The notes: generated by a model from the letters alone, not told the origin. 64,000 bases of DNA from JAMXLO01 sp036265005 (GCA_036265005.1 DATAPW010000320.1:4266-68265); one strand, 5' to 3'; shown: positions 42,521-51,715, counted from the first letter of the stretch. Numbers and translations: made by a program.

Positions 42521-43147
42521 TCAGGTAGCATGAACCCGTATGGCGCGACCATGGAACCGCGCAGGGCCGGCCACCGGAGGCCAACCGAGGTCGCGCTTGG
42601 CATCATCGCAATTGAAGGTCGCGCTGAGGCCACGTTCAGTGAACATCCAATGGCCGAACTGCCTTGCTGCCATTTGCCGCAGCGGAACGTTATAGATGCA
42701 GCCTACGAAGTTTGGCCGGCCAAGGGTGCGTCCGGTAATCAATCGCTGCAGCCGGACGAAGGCAGGATGATGCACGAAATTCTGGTTGACGCCGAGTACT
42801 GCACTGTGCTGTTCAGCGGCCGCCAATAGCTCCGTGCAGGCATCACCGCTGGCAGCGAACGGCTTCTCCATGAATACGGACTTGCCGGCCGCGAGCATCG
42901 GCAACGCAGCATCGCGATGCAGCGGGGGTGGTACAAGCACATGCGCACAATCGAATGCTGCCTCCGCCAGCGCCTCAGGGACCGAGCCCGACGTGAATTC
43001 GGCATCGCAGGAGCGTGCCAGACTCTCAGCCAGCGCACGATTCGGATCGACGACAGTGGTGACCCTTACGCCAGCAATCGACCGCAATGCCTCGGCATGG
43101 GCATGGGAGATGTTGCCGGCACCGATCAGGGCGATGCGCCTTGTCAC
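42521..43147 (-). CDS. Truncated Gfo/Idh/MocA oxidoreductase with epimerase-like tail
   Basis: A 208-residue protein from a GTG start (TRRIALIGAGNISHAHAEAL, with the Rossmann motif GAGNISHAH). The dinucleotide domain is intact through VFMEKPFAAS and the NQNFVHHP strand, up to about residue 170 (RQFGHWMFTE). Family members are 330-380 residues long; the catalytic and oligomerisation half is missing. The last 38 residues (RGLSATFNCDDAKRDLGW then PARFHGRAIRVHAT) match the C-terminal end of NAD-dependent epimerases. An in-frame deletion that fused two neighbouring genes is the simplest reading. It probably lacks activity. Confidence 0.75.
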   Translation of the reverse strand: MTRRIALIGAGNISHAHAEALRSIAGVRVTTVVDPNRALAESLARSCDAEFTSGSVPEALAEAAFDCAHVLVPPPLHRDAALPMLAAGKSVFMEKPFAASGDACTELLAAAEQHSAVLGVNQNFVHHPAFVRLQRLITGRTLGRPNFVGCIYNVPLRQMAARQFGHWMFTERGLSATFNCDDAKRDLGWPPVAGPARFHGRAIRVHAT

Positions 43148-43248
43148 CACGTGTCTCCGCCTACTTGGACCGTGTCCGCGTCCTCTTGTGCTGCCGGGAT
43201 GGTTCCGGTGTAAAGACGTCGGTTTCTTTGGCTGGTACGGTGAACTGC

Positions 43249-44196
43249 ATGAATGATCGAAGCAGGCGGCGGCGTTTGTCGGCCTGCCTCCTTGTCGGAT
43301 GGCTGACGGCCTGCACGGCAGAACCAAGTGCAGGCGGCGTGCTGATAGTCGGACCTGGCCAGCATCTGACCTTGCCGAGCCAGGCCGCCGCCGTGGCCAA
43401 GCCAGGTGACGTAATCCGGATTGCGGCAGGCAATTACACCGATTGCGCCACCTGGCGCACCAACGGATTGACCATTGAAGCCACCGGATCGGGCGCCGTG
43501 CTGTCCGATAAATCCTGTGGCGGCAAGGCAATCTTCATCACACTGGGCAGCGACATTACGGTCCGCAACCTGACCTTTGCCCGTGCCAGGGTGCCCGACC
43601 GCAATGGCGCCGGCATCCGTGCCGAGGGTCGCAATCTCACCGTGGAGCACAGCCGGTTCATCGACAACGAGAATGGCATTCTCGCCGGAGCGGTCAGCGG
43701 CAGCACGATCCGCATCACCGACAGCGAATTCCGCGGCAACGGCAGGTGCGATCCGGTCTGCGCCCACGGCATTTACGTGAATGGGATCGACAAGCTGGAT
43801 ATAGAACGCTCGCGCTTCACCGATCAACACGTGGGCCATCACATCAAGTCGCGTGCCTTGAACACCGTTCTGATCGACAACGACATCACCGACGGGACGG
43901 ACGGAGATTCGAGTTATCTTGTCGATATCCCTAATGGCGGCAACCTGGTTATGCGGGGTAACCGGATGCAGAAAGGCGCCCGAAGCAGCAACACGGGTAC
44001 CGCGGTCTCGATCGGCGCCGAGGGTGTCAAGAACCCCACCCAGGAGTTGGTCATCCGCGACAACCGCTTCGCCAGCGATCTGCCGGAACCGACCGTGTTC
44101 GTGCGCAACCTCACCACGACACCTGCAGTACTGTCCGGCAATCACCTCCAAGGCCGCGTCACGCCCCTGGTCGGTCCCGGTACCGTCAGTCCCTGA
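43249..44196 (+). CDS. Right-handed parallel beta-helix lipoprotein
   Basis: A 315-residue protein with a lipoprotein-like signal peptide; the lipobox LTAC places the cysteine near residue 20 and the mature N-terminus begins TAEPSAGG. The body is a series of beta-helix coils in the NosD/pectate-lyase-like style (SDITVRNLTFARARV, NLTVEHSRFIDNENG, GSTIRITDSEFRGNGR, KLDIERSRFTDQHVG, NTVLIDNDITDG, NLVMRGNRM). Such proteins beside exopolysaccharide genes are polysaccharide lyases, epimerases or adhesins. No catalytic residues can be named. It is divergent from the chimeric gene and its 3' end overlaps the xrtA gene by 11 bases. Confidence 0.8.
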   Translation: MNDRSRRRRLSACLLVGWLTACTAEPSAGGVLIVGPGQHLTLPSQAAAVAKPGDVIRIAAGNYTDCATWRTNGLTIEATGSGAVLSDKSCGGKAIFITLGSDITVRNLTFARARVPDRNGAGIRAEGRNLTVEHSRFIDNENGILAGAVSGSTIRITDSEFRGNGRCDPVCAHGIYVNGIDKLDIERSRFTDQHVGHHIKSRALNTVLIDNDITDGTDGDSSYLVDIPNGGNLVMRGNRMQKGARSSNTGTAVSIGAEGVKNPTQELVIRDNRFASDLPEPTVFVRNLTTTPAVLSGNHLQGRVTPLVGPGTVSP

Positions 44197-45736
44197 CGTT
44201 GTCAGCACCGGCGAGCCGCTCGATCAGCCCGCCTAGCGTGGGCTCGGACTCCAGGAACATGGCAATGCTGTTGATCGCCTCGCGGCGATCCAAACTCCCC
44301 AACCCAGGCGAGTCACCTTCCGCGGTCACCACCGCGAGCACCGGCGAATAGCGTGAGCCGACAATGCTGCTCCAGGCCTGGCGTGCCCGCGCCACGATTC
44401 CGCCTTGCGCCGGCCTGCCCTGCATCCAGACGCCGGCGGCAGCCACACGGACCGGGTTATTCGTCACGGTCAGTCGCCATGCATTCCGAGGGCTGTTCGG
44501 CACCGCCAGTGGGTGCGATTCGATATCCTCGGCGTCCTCCAGCCTGGTCAGGCGGCGTTGCTCCGCGTTGACCCGGGTGACGGTACTGCGTGGTGAAAAC
44601 ACCTCGATGCTGACCGTGACGACACCACCCTGGCAGGCGAAACGTTGGACGATCATGCGGCCTGGAGCATCAAGACCTGCCGTCAATGGTGCTGGTTGCG
44701 ACGAGCATGCGCCTGACGGGACCAGAGTCGGCAGGTCAGATGTCATGTCGGGCATTGCGGCGCGATTGAACTGAGCAGCCACGGCTGGTCCTATCGCTGC
44801 CAGTACCACCAGGGTCGCAGCGCCTAGCAACGCCGGACGCAGATGATTGCCGTATGGTTCGCGCACGGTGCGTGGCTGGGGTGGGCCGAACTGATCCTCG
44901 CGGAACGGCAGGCCAAGGGCGATCAGTATCAGAATGACGATGGAAAAAAAGATCCAACCATACAAAACATGATCGGTTTCCGCCGCCTCTGCACTGCCGA
45001 GGTAATGGCCAAGCGCGACGATCCCCAGAGCGCGAAAACCATTGGCGATGATCGGTACGATAATCGACGCAACGATGAAAACCGTCCGCTTCAGGGTACT
45101 GCGGTACATGATCAGCGAATAGAGGAATCCAAAGGCGATGGCGGCGATCAGGAAGCGCAGTCCGGCGCAGGCCTCGGCGATCAGGAACGTGCCTTCGGGG
45201 ATCTCGATGACATAGCCGTCTATGTAGGCCGGAATGCCCAGTATCGGCAGGCCGTGGCGCACGAAGGCGGTGGTGAAGTCTTGCAGTTGCGGCGTGATGA
45301 AGGCGCCGAACGGCACCAGGAAATACAGATACAGCAGCGGTCCGGCGAGCTGCCACCACAGGCGCAGTCCCAGTACGGCAAAGAACAGCAACTCGACGAA
45401 GGTCATCGCGACCAGCTGCCGTCCTTCCATGATGCCCAGCCGCTCGGCTACCAGCCAGGCGAATGCCAGCGGGATGCCGGCAACCGCTGCCACCGGCAGC
45501 GGATTGGCCACCGCGTCGCGCAGGATCTCGCGGCGATCCCACAGCAGATAGACGACGATGGGTATGACCAGGAAGCAATGGTTGTAGGCGGTCGAACTGT
45601 CCCACACTGAGACGGCTGCAACGATTTCGCTGTTGAACAGCAGGCCGAGCGCCAGCAGCCCGGCGCCGATCGCGACGACGGGACCGCTGCGCCACATATC
45701 GGTAAGGCCGGCCGCGGCAAGTGCGCGCACGTTCAT
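44186..45736 (-). CDS. xrtA: Exosortase A with C-terminal EpsI domain
   Basis: A 516-residue polytopic membrane protein. The exosortase part (about 1-285) has around eight membrane helices and the conserved transpeptidase-like residues C190 (ACAGLRFL), R235 (NGFRALGI) and H256 (DHVLYGW). The EpsI domain (about 300-516) follows a single helix and is soluble-periplasmic. XrtA-EpsI fusions are common in alphaproteobacterial loci. Exosortase A recognises PEP-CTERM proteins and is tied to exopolysaccharide assembly. It is the last gene of the minus-strand operon, overlapping the GT gene upstream (ATGA). No PEP-CTERM substrate is seen in the window. Confidence 0.9.
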   Translation of the reverse strand: MNVRALAAAGLTDMWRSGPVVAIGAGLLALGLLFNSEIVAAVSVWDSSTAYNHCFLVIPIVVYLLWDRREILRDAVANPLPVAAVAGIPLAFAWLVAERLGIMEGRQLVAMTFVELLFFAVLGLRLWWQLAGPLLYLYFLVPFGAFITPQLQDFTTAFVRHGLPILGIPAYIDGYVIEIPEGTFLIAEACAGLRFLIAAIAFGFLYSLIMYRSTLKRTVFIVASIIVPIIANGFRALGIVALGHYLGSAEAAETDHVLYGWIFFSIVILILIALGLPFREDQFGPPQPRTVREPYGNHLRPALLGAATLVVLAAIGPAVAAQFNRAAMPDMTSDLPTLVPSGACSSQPAPLTAGLDAPGRMIVQRFACQGGVVTVSIEVFSPRSTVTRVNAEQRRLTRLEDAEDIESHPLAVPNSPRNAWRLTVTNNPVRVAAAGVWMQGRPAQGGIVARARQAWSSIVGSRYSPVLAVVTAEGDSPGLGSLDRREAINSIAMFLESEPTLGGLIERLAGADNVRD

Positions 45737-46980
45737 ACCGGCAGGTCCGAATGGGTTGGCACGGATCGCATCACCTCTCCCACCGGCGATGCCACGCCGA
45801 ACAACCGATCGAGCGGTCGCAGCATCGCGGACCATTGGTGAGCAGTCTCGACGGCACAGCGTGCATGGGCACCCATCGTTGCATGCCGGCCGTCGAGCAC
45901 GTCAGCGATCCTTTTGACCGTCTCATCCATTCCGCTTGCCAACAGGATATCCTGACCGGGCACGGCACGCACGCCCTCGAATGCCTCAGGCGTGGCGACG
46001 ACCGGCCTGGCCATCGCCATTGCCTCCAGCACCTTGTTCTGAATGCCTCGTGCGATCCGCAGCGGCGCGACCACCACGTCGGCGGAGGCAAGCCAGGGAC
46101 GGGTGTCGGCGACGCGGCCGGTCACCTGCACGCCAGAAAGCGTCGCAAGCTCCCGCACGTCGTGTGTCGGGCTGGAGCCGACGATCCAGAAGCGCGCAGT
46201 CGGCACATGCTGGCGCAGTGCCGGCAGAACCTGGCGCGCAAACCATTGCACCGCGTCGATGTTCGGCCGGTAGTCCATGCGACCGGTGAAAACGATATCC
46301 GCTCCCTCGCCCACAAACGGTGGCGGATAGCGGCGCTCCGGGGAGAAGTAGTCGAAATCAACGCCGTTGGAGATCCAACCGGTGCGCTGGATGGTCTCCG
46401 GCGCAAGCGTGACGAAGCGCTGCCATTCATGCTCCGATACGAACAGACTGTGGTCGAACCGTGCGGCGGCGAGTCGCTCATGAGCAAGCAGGGTGCGGCC
46501 CTCGCGTGCCCAGATCGCCCGTGCCGGAAAGCGCGCAGTCTCGGCATACGCAGTCCATTTTTCCGAATCGACATCCACCATGTCGAGAATGCGCCGCGTG
46601 CCTTCAGCGTACATGACATAGCCGGCCATGGCGGATGAAAACACGAAGACATCCTGGATGGCGGGATCGCCCAGCTTGGTGTCCACCCATTGCTTCAGCC
46701 GCCGGTCGTGGAAGTACCCCAGCGAGAGCGGTTGGCCGCGCCGCAGCCGCAGCAACGCCTTGAGCCTCTGCATGCGGCCATCGAGCGGAAAGCACGCGAA
46801 GTCAGCACAATGCGATCGCAACTCGGCGAGATGCTGCCGATCGGCCGGATCGTCGATGAAGCAGCCGAGATGGATGCGATGCGAGCGCGCCAGATGACGG
46901 AAGATGTTCCAAGCACGTATTTTGTCGCCCTTGTCGGGCGGGTACGGCACGCGATGCGACAGGAACAGCAGGTCGCGCAT
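45733..46980 (-). CDS. XrtA-system glycosyltransferase (TIGR03087 type)
   Basis: A 415-residue GT-B glycosyltransferase that opens with LFLSHRVPYPPDKGDKIRAWNIF, the signature of the exosortase-linked stp1-type family. It continues with IVFTGRMDYRPNIDAVQWFAR, FWIVGSSPTHDVREL and a C-terminal APLRIARGIQNKVLEAMAMARPVVAT catalytic block. It starts at ATG 46980, five bases after the FemAB stop; the frame remains open far upstream but there it is antisense to the neighbour. It should add a sugar to the exopolysaccharide repeat unit. Confidence 0.9.
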   Translation of the reverse strand: MRDLLFLSHRVPYPPDKGDKIRAWNIFRHLARSHRIHLGCFIDDPADRQHLAELRSHCADFACFPLDGRMQRLKALLRLRRGQPLSLGYFHDRRLKQWVDTKLGDPAIQDVFVFSSAMAGYVMYAEGTRRILDMVDVDSEKWTAYAETARFPARAIWAREGRTLLAHERLAAARFDHSLFVSEHEWQRFVTLAPETIQRTGWISNGVDFDYFSPERRYPPPFVGEGADIVFTGRMDYRPNIDAVQWFARQVLPALRQHVPTARFWIVGSSPTHDVRELATLSGVQVTGRVADTRPWLASADVVVAPLRIARGIQNKVLEAMAMARPVVATPEAFEGVRAVPGQDILLASGMDETVKRIADVLDGRHATMGAHARCAVETAHQWSAMLRPLDRLFGVASPVGEVMRSVPTHSDLPV

Positions 46981-46985
46981 AGTGG

Positions 46986-48017
46986 TCAGCCGAGCCCACG
47001 CACGATCGGCGGCCCGAGCAGATTGGCGACGGGCAGCGGCAGGCGCTTCCAGGCGGCGATGAACAGTCGATATTTCGGGTTGAGAGGATTGTGGTCCGGT
47101 ATGGCGGCGCCCGGCGCCAGGCGGTAGCGGTAGGGCAAGGGCGACGGCGTGAATCCCCAGTTGCGTTTGAAGGCGAAGGCTCCGGTGCCGAGCTTGCTGC
47201 GGCCGAAGTCGAACAGGCGGCAGTCCCGGTCGGCGGCGCGACGCATCACTTCCCAATACATGAAGTCGTTTCCCGCCCGATGGCGGGCCTCCGTTGTGCC
47301 GCCACCGTAATAGGGCAGCACCTCGTCGCGAAAGTAGAAATTCATCACCGAGGCAATTGGCTGCTCCGCGTCCAGCACCGTGACGATATCACTGCAATCG
47401 CTGAACATCGTGCCAAGGATGGCAAAATATCGCCGGGAGAACACTGGTGTGCCCAGATTTCGCACGCTTTCGGCATAGATCCGATGCAGCACGGCGACAT
47501 CCCGGTGACTCACCGACGACAATCCGTTCTGGATGCCCTTGCGCACCATGGCGCGTTGCTTGCGCGGTATTGCCTTCATGTTCCCGTCATGGTCGCCCAC
47601 AATGGATTTGCGGAACGTGACATAGAGATCCGAACGGACGACCCAGTCGCTGTCGATGTCATCGCGATCACGCAACTCGACCGCGGAGGCGCCAAGGCGT
47701 TCGCGCAAAGCGCCGGAGTGCCCCTCCAGGGCGGCAGCGGTTTCACGATCTATCGCAAGTGGACCGCCATAGACACAAAATGGGGTGGACACCAACGTGT
47801 TGCCGAATAGCCGTGACCTGACATGGACCAGCGGCAGCACGCCGACGATGGCGCCATCCTGTTCGGCGAGCGTGTAATGACTGCGATGGCCGAACGCATT
47901 CTCGATCACCTGTGCCCAGGCGGCTCGATGGAAGAAGCTGCCATTCGGCATGGACAGGACGAAGGCATCCCAGGCAGGCGCACTGACATCATCCAGCGGT
48001 CGCAGTCGGATCGCCAT
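46986..48017 (-). CDS. FemAB-like XrtA-system protein
   Basis: A 343-residue FemAB/GNAT-fold protein of the exosortase-linked type (TIGR03019-like). It starts MAIRLRPLDDVSAPAWDAFVLS and contains PRKQRAMVRKGIQNGLSS, YAESVRNLGTPVFSRRYFAIL, ASVMNFYFRDEVLPYYGGG and FDFGRSKLGTGAFAFKRNWGF. It is predicted to acylate or aminoacylate the exopolysaccharide or its lipid carrier. It lies after the polysaccharide deacetylase across a gap holding a family B repeat. Confidence 0.9.
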   Translation of the reverse strand: MAIRLRPLDDVSAPAWDAFVLSMPNGSFFHRAAWAQVIENAFGHRSHYTLAEQDGAIVGVLPLVHVRSRLFGNTLVSTPFCVYGGPLAIDRETAAALEGHSGALRERLGASAVELRDRDDIDSDWVVRSDLYVTFRKSIVGDHDGNMKAIPRKQRAMVRKGIQNGLSSVSHRDVAVLHRIYAESVRNLGTPVFSRRYFAILGTMFSDCSDIVTVLDAEQPIASVMNFYFRDEVLPYYGGGTTEARHRAGNDFMYWEVMRRAADRDCRLFDFGRSKLGTGAFAFKRNWGFTPSPLPYRYRLAPGAAIPDHNPLNPKYRLFIAAWKRLPLPVANLLGPPIVRGLG

Positions 48018-48047
48018 TGAATGGGACTCAGGGCACGCGAGAGTGCG

Positions 48048-49013
48048 TCAATGGTTGAGATGGGTTTCGCTGCGCTCGACCCACCCTGAGAGGTCCGAAG
48101 CGGGGTCTGGCGGAGTGACGCAGGATGGGTTGAGCGCAGCGAAACCCATCGAGCCGGTCGGCATTCCCGAGGCCAGCTGATCGGCGAACGCCCGGTCCAT
48201 CCGGTCCCATGCGAAGGCGCCCAGCAAACGGTCGATCCGTTCCGCCATGCGTGACAGGTTGGTGTAGTGGCGAAACCGCGACTTCCAGCCGCATCCCGCG
48301 ACGCGCGGCTGGCCGGGATCAATTTCCCATGGATGAAAATAGAAGATGCCGGGGCGTTGCTCGCGCCGGTTCAACGAGGCCAGGCCACGACTGTAGAGAC
48401 TTTCCGGCAGCAGGCGGAAATAGCCGCCGCCGGAGCAGGGCCAGTTGCGACCGAACGCCCGGATGGTGGTCATGGGAAACTCCCAAAGCGTCCCGCCTTG
48501 TGGACGAAACGGCGTGCGCGGCGCCTCGGGCATGCCATACAGGTCATGCCTGATCGGGTTGACGCTGGAGCTGTAGGTGAAGCCTTCCTCCTCCAGCACG
48601 CCGAATGCCCACTGGTTGCGCGCGCCGATGGAGAAGGTGGCGGCACGATAGCCTTGGACAGCGACGCCGCCGATATCCTCAAGCAGTCCGCGTGTGCGCC
48701 TGACATCGGCGCGGAAGCCGTCTCTCGTCTGGCTATCCGCCCTGGTGTGGTCGTAGCCGTGACTGGCGAGTTCGTGTCCCGCTGCGACGATCCGGCGGAC
48801 CATGGCGGGATGGCGCTCGGCGATCCAGCCCAGAGTGAAGAATGTCGCCGACACGCCGGCCACGGCGAAATGCTCTAGAATGCAATCGACATTTGCCTCG
48901 ACGCGCGAGGCGAGACCGTCCCAGTCAGCAGGGTCGATGCACCCGGCAAATGCCTGTACCTGGAAATAGTCCTCGACATCGACGGTCATCGCATTGCGAA
49001 CCGGAAGCGTCAT
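48048..49013 (-). CDS. XrtA-system polysaccharide deacetylase with repeat-derived C-terminus
   Basis: A 321-residue NodB-type deacetylase of the exosortase-linked group. The metal motif starts with TVDVEDYFQVQAF (D12 region), and zinc-binding H-x3-H lies in GHELASHGYDHTRADS. FRAATFS is present as YRAATFSIGARNQWAFG, and the family C-terminal HPWEIDPGQPR carries the second-sphere histidine. It should remove N-acetyl groups from the exopolysaccharide. The last 33 residues (from about GFAALNPSC on to GWVERSETHLNH) are encoded by a family B repeat, so the natural C-terminus ended near ADQLASGMPT. Its start overlaps the ATPase stop by four bases. Confidence 0.9.
   Translation of the reverse strand: MTLPVRNAMTVDVEDYFQVQAFAGCIDPADWDGLASRVEANVDCILEHFAVAGVSATFFTLGWIAERHPAMVRRIVAAGHELASHGYDHTRADSQTRDGFRADVRRTRGLLEDIGGVAVQGYRAATFSIGARNQWAFGVLEEEGFTYSSSVNPIRHDLYGMPEAPRTPFRPQGGTLWEFPMTTIRAFGRNWPCSGGGYFRLLPESLYSRGLASLNRREQRPGIFYFHPWEIDPGQPRVAGCGWKSRFRHYTNLSRMAERIDRLLGAFAWDRMDRAFADQLASGMPTGSMGFAALNPSCVTPPDPASDLSGWVERSETHLNH
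48059..48150. repeat. Family B palindromic repeat, copy 3 (inside a gene end)
   Basis: Arms 48059-48085 and 48124-48150 are reverse complements at 25 of 27 positions, with 38 bases between. The element sits across the 3' end of the polysaccharide deacetylase gene and contributes its last residues, with the stop at 48048-48050 just beyond. The encoded GWVERSETH peptide is the usual protein signature of this element. Confidence 0.9.
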
Positions 49014-49993
49014 CGGTCCGCAACCGCGCTCAGCAGATCGACCAGCCGGCGGAAGACGCGTTCCTGCCTGGCCGAATTCTGTTCCAATGTCTCAATCCGC
49101 CGCTCCAGGGCAGCGGCGTTCGGTGCAACAACGGAGGTCGGCACCAGCGACGCCGGCTGCGGTGCGGCGAGGCCGGCGCCCAGATCCTGGCTCAACTCGG
49201 TTGCCGTGGCCTCCACCATCGGGCCGGTGATGGTGTGGCTCTCCTCAATCGCGCCGTACAGCAGGACGCGCGAACAAAGCGTATTGATCCGCCGCGGGAT
49301 GCCGTCGGTATAGCGGAACAGATAGGTGAAAGCGGCATCTTCCCAACGCGGATCACCGGTCCAGCCAACCCTGTTCAGCCGGTGTTCGATATACGAGCGA
49401 GTCTCAGCCTCGGTGAGCGGCCCCAGATGATAGGACGCCAGGATGCGTTGCCTGAGCTGTTCGAGGTCCGGGTTCGCCAGGAGCGAACGGAATTGCGGTT
49501 GGCCGAGCAGGATCGTCTGCACCGAGGCGCGGCCGTCCACCGTGATGTTGGACAGCATGCGCAGTTCCTCGAGCGCCGCCATCGGCAGGTTCTGCACCTC
49601 ATCCACCACCAGCAGGCAGCGCCGGCCGGCGGCGCGCTGGTCCTTCGCCATGCGCTCGAAGCGGCGCAGCAGGGTTGCCTTGTCTGCTCCGCCATCGTCC
49701 GGGACGCCGAAGTTCGCCACCGCGAGCCGCAGCAGATCGTCGCCGGACACCCGGGTGGTGACGACACGCGCAAGCACATAGCTGTTGCGGTCGAGCTGCG
49801 ACCAGAGTTGTTCGACCAGGGTGGTTTTGCCGGCGCCCACCTCACCGGTGATGACGATGAAGCCTTCCTCCTGCGCCAGGCCATAGACCAGGTGAGCAAT
49901 CGCCCTGCTGTGCCCGCTGGAGCCGAAGAAGAACCGGCTGTCAGGGGTGAGCTGAAAGGGTATGCCAGAGAATTTGTAATATTTCTCGTACAC
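49010..49993 (-). CDS. XrtA-system P-loop ATPase (TIGR03015 type)
   Basis: A 327-residue ExeA/GspA-like AAA ATPase. It has Walker A GEVGAGKT at 50-57 and Walker B CLLVVDEVQNLPM at about 125-137, then RMLSNI, the sensor LLGQPQFRSLLANPDLEQLRQRI, and the YIEHRL and GIPRRINTLCSR motifs typical of exosortase-linked ATPases. Such ATPases are thought to energise assembly of the export apparatus. The C-terminal 60 residues form a helical tail. It is co-transcribed with the outer-membrane protein upstream (10 bases) and the deacetylase downstream (overlap). Confidence 0.9.
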   Translation of the reverse strand: MYEKYYKFSGIPFQLTPDSRFFFGSSGHSRAIAHLVYGLAQEEGFIVITGEVGAGKTTLVEQLWSQLDRNSYVLARVVTTRVSGDDLLRLAVANFGVPDDGGADKATLLRRFERMAKDQRAAGRRCLLVVDEVQNLPMAALEELRMLSNITVDGRASVQTILLGQPQFRSLLANPDLEQLRQRILASYHLGPLTEAETRSYIEHRLNRVGWTGDPRWEDAAFTYLFRYTDGIPRRINTLCSRVLLYGAIEESHTITGPMVEATATELSQDLGAGLAAPQPASLVPTSVVAPNAAALERRIETLEQNSARQERVFRRLVDLLSAVADR

Positions 49994-50002
49994 GGTGCTG
50001 CT

Positions 50003-51715
50003 TCAGAACTGCTTGCTGATACCGACGATGATCAGGTTCTGGTAGATACTTTGACCGGGCGTCGCGGATACCCGGTCGAAGTAGGCATACCGCACGTTGG
50101 TTACCCATGTCTCGTTGATCGCATACTGCAGCGAGACATTGGCGCCTATCGAATTCAACGTGCCGGTCGAGGATTGCTGGGCCGTGCTGTACGAAGCGCT
50201 GCAGACCATGCTCAGCGCCTCGCTGAACGCATGGGCCCAGCTCAGGCTTGCCGTCTTGGCGTTGCTGCTTTGTCCCACCGGTGGCGGTGGGATGGCGAAA
50301 GGATTGCTGGCAACAAGGCTGCTCGGCGCAAGCGCGACTGTGGTCTGCTCGCTGATCTGCAACGAGAGCGAAAATTGATCGCGATCCAACACGGTGTTTG
50401 CGGACAGGGTGAACGCCTTGGTGCGGAATAGCCCGTTTTGCACGCCAAGTCCGCCACCGCCGATGAATAGCGGCGCGCCGGTCTGGGCGTCCACGGCATT
50501 GCCGTTGGTATCGAGGGCGGCCAGGTCGAGCTGGTTCTGGATGTTCTGCAGATCGCTCTGCAAGCCGGTGTCATACCGCGCGCTGATCCGGGTGCGCGCC
50601 GTAACCGCGTAGGAGCCGTTGAACGAAATTGCGTTGAAGCCGTTCTTGTGACCGTAGCTGATGGTGATCTCGCTGTCCGGATTTGGCGTGACGGTGGTGC
50701 CGAATGCCCACACCATATCGTCGATGCGGGTCGGCGGGAGACCGCCAAACCGGAGGCTTTCATAGCCCAGTTCGGCGAAAACCCCGACGTCCCGATTGAT
50801 CTGGTAGCCAAGTTGGTTGACGAGAGTGTTCTGCGAGGAGTCCTGATTGACGCCGGTTCCATTGCTCTGGCTGATGTTCGCGACGATGAGGTCGCGGTAT
50901 GGCGCGAAGCGTTCGCCGGTCTCGAACTGGGCCACGCCCTGGTTGGTCATGATGTGCTGGCTCGAGCCGCCGGTCTGAAAGAATAGCGGGAAGTCGCTGC
51001 CACCGTTGGAAAAGCTGGATTGATTGAATTCGTAACCGACCTTGGCCGTACCGGTATCGCCGAAGCGGTGCAGAAGGTAGGGCGAGATCGACACGCTGTT
51101 GACCTGGGTCTGGTTCTCCTTCGACAGACCTAGCGTGCCGATATTGCCATTGCTGGTGTTCAATTGCTGTGTGATGCCGGTGCCGAGAGCGCCAAAACCG
51201 GGGGCGGTGGGAGTCGCGCCGGCAACTGCGCGTGCGTCAAGGAAGAGCTCATCCGGCAGGATGGTGAAATTACCCGTGCCCAGCAACTGCTGCGTAATGT
51301 CGTTCTGTGACGGCGTCCTGGCATCCACCCGGAACTGCGGGGCATAGTCCAGCCTGACCTGGGCATTGGGCACATCCCCAACGAGCGCGATACCGGGGGT
51401 TAAAAAGGTAACCATATCCCAGCGCCGGTCGGTGGAACTGTTCAGCACATTGTCGGTGTACATTTCCTGCGCGCTGATTCGCGGCACGAATGTCCAGCCG
51501 GTTGCCCCGGCAGCGCCCGCGCCAAAGCCGGATTGCAATTGCAGCTGGTGCCGCAGATCGGACTCGGTTGGCTCCGGTGTGGTGGAAACGATGGATGGAT
51601 TGGACGCGTCGGTTGCCGGAAACGCCACGGCGACGCGCGTTCCGAGCACGCAGCCAACGGCGACGGCGCAGGTCAGGCGCGCAGAGGAGCGGAGTGGGAT
51701 AGTCGTGACACCCAT
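50003..51715 (-). CDS. XrtA-system outer-membrane beta-barrel protein (TIGR03016 type)
   Basis: A 570-residue secreted protein with a signal peptide (leader ending VAVAF near residue 32). It is full of alternating aromatic/hydrophobic strands, for example FVPRISAQEMYTDNVLNSS, KVGYEFNQSSFSNGG, ISARYDTG and SLSWAHAFSEALSM, and ends in a phenylalanine-terminated strand (IIVGISKQF), the C-terminal outer-membrane barrel signature. ATG 51715 with AGGGA is chosen; a TTG ten codons upstream is possible. Its place in the operon suggests a porin-like exit channel for the exopolysaccharide. Confidence 0.85.
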   Translation of the reverse strand: MGVTTIPLRSSARLTCAVAVGCVLGTRVAVAFPATDASNPSIVSTTPEPTESDLRHQLQLQSGFGAGAAGATGWTFVPRISAQEMYTDNVLNSSTDRRWDMVTFLTPGIALVGDVPNAQVRLDYAPQFRVDARTPSQNDITQQLLGTGNFTILPDELFLDARAVAGATPTAPGFGALGTGITQQLNTSNGNIGTLGLSKENQTQVNSVSISPYLLHRFGDTGTAKVGYEFNQSSFSNGGSDFPLFFQTGGSSQHIMTNQGVAQFETGERFAPYRDLIVANISQSNGTGVNQDSSQNTLVNQLGYQINRDVGVFAELGYESLRFGGLPPTRIDDMVWAFGTTVTPNPDSEITISYGHKNGFNAISFNGSYAVTARTRISARYDTGLQSDLQNIQNQLDLAALDTNGNAVDAQTGAPLFIGGGGLGVQNGLFRTKAFTLSANTVLDRDQFSLSLQISEQTTVALAPSSLVASNPFAIPPPPVGQSSNAKTASLSWAHAFSEALSMVCSASYSTAQQSSTGTLNSIGANVSLQYAINETWVTNVRYAYFDRVSATPGQSIYQNLIIVGISKQF

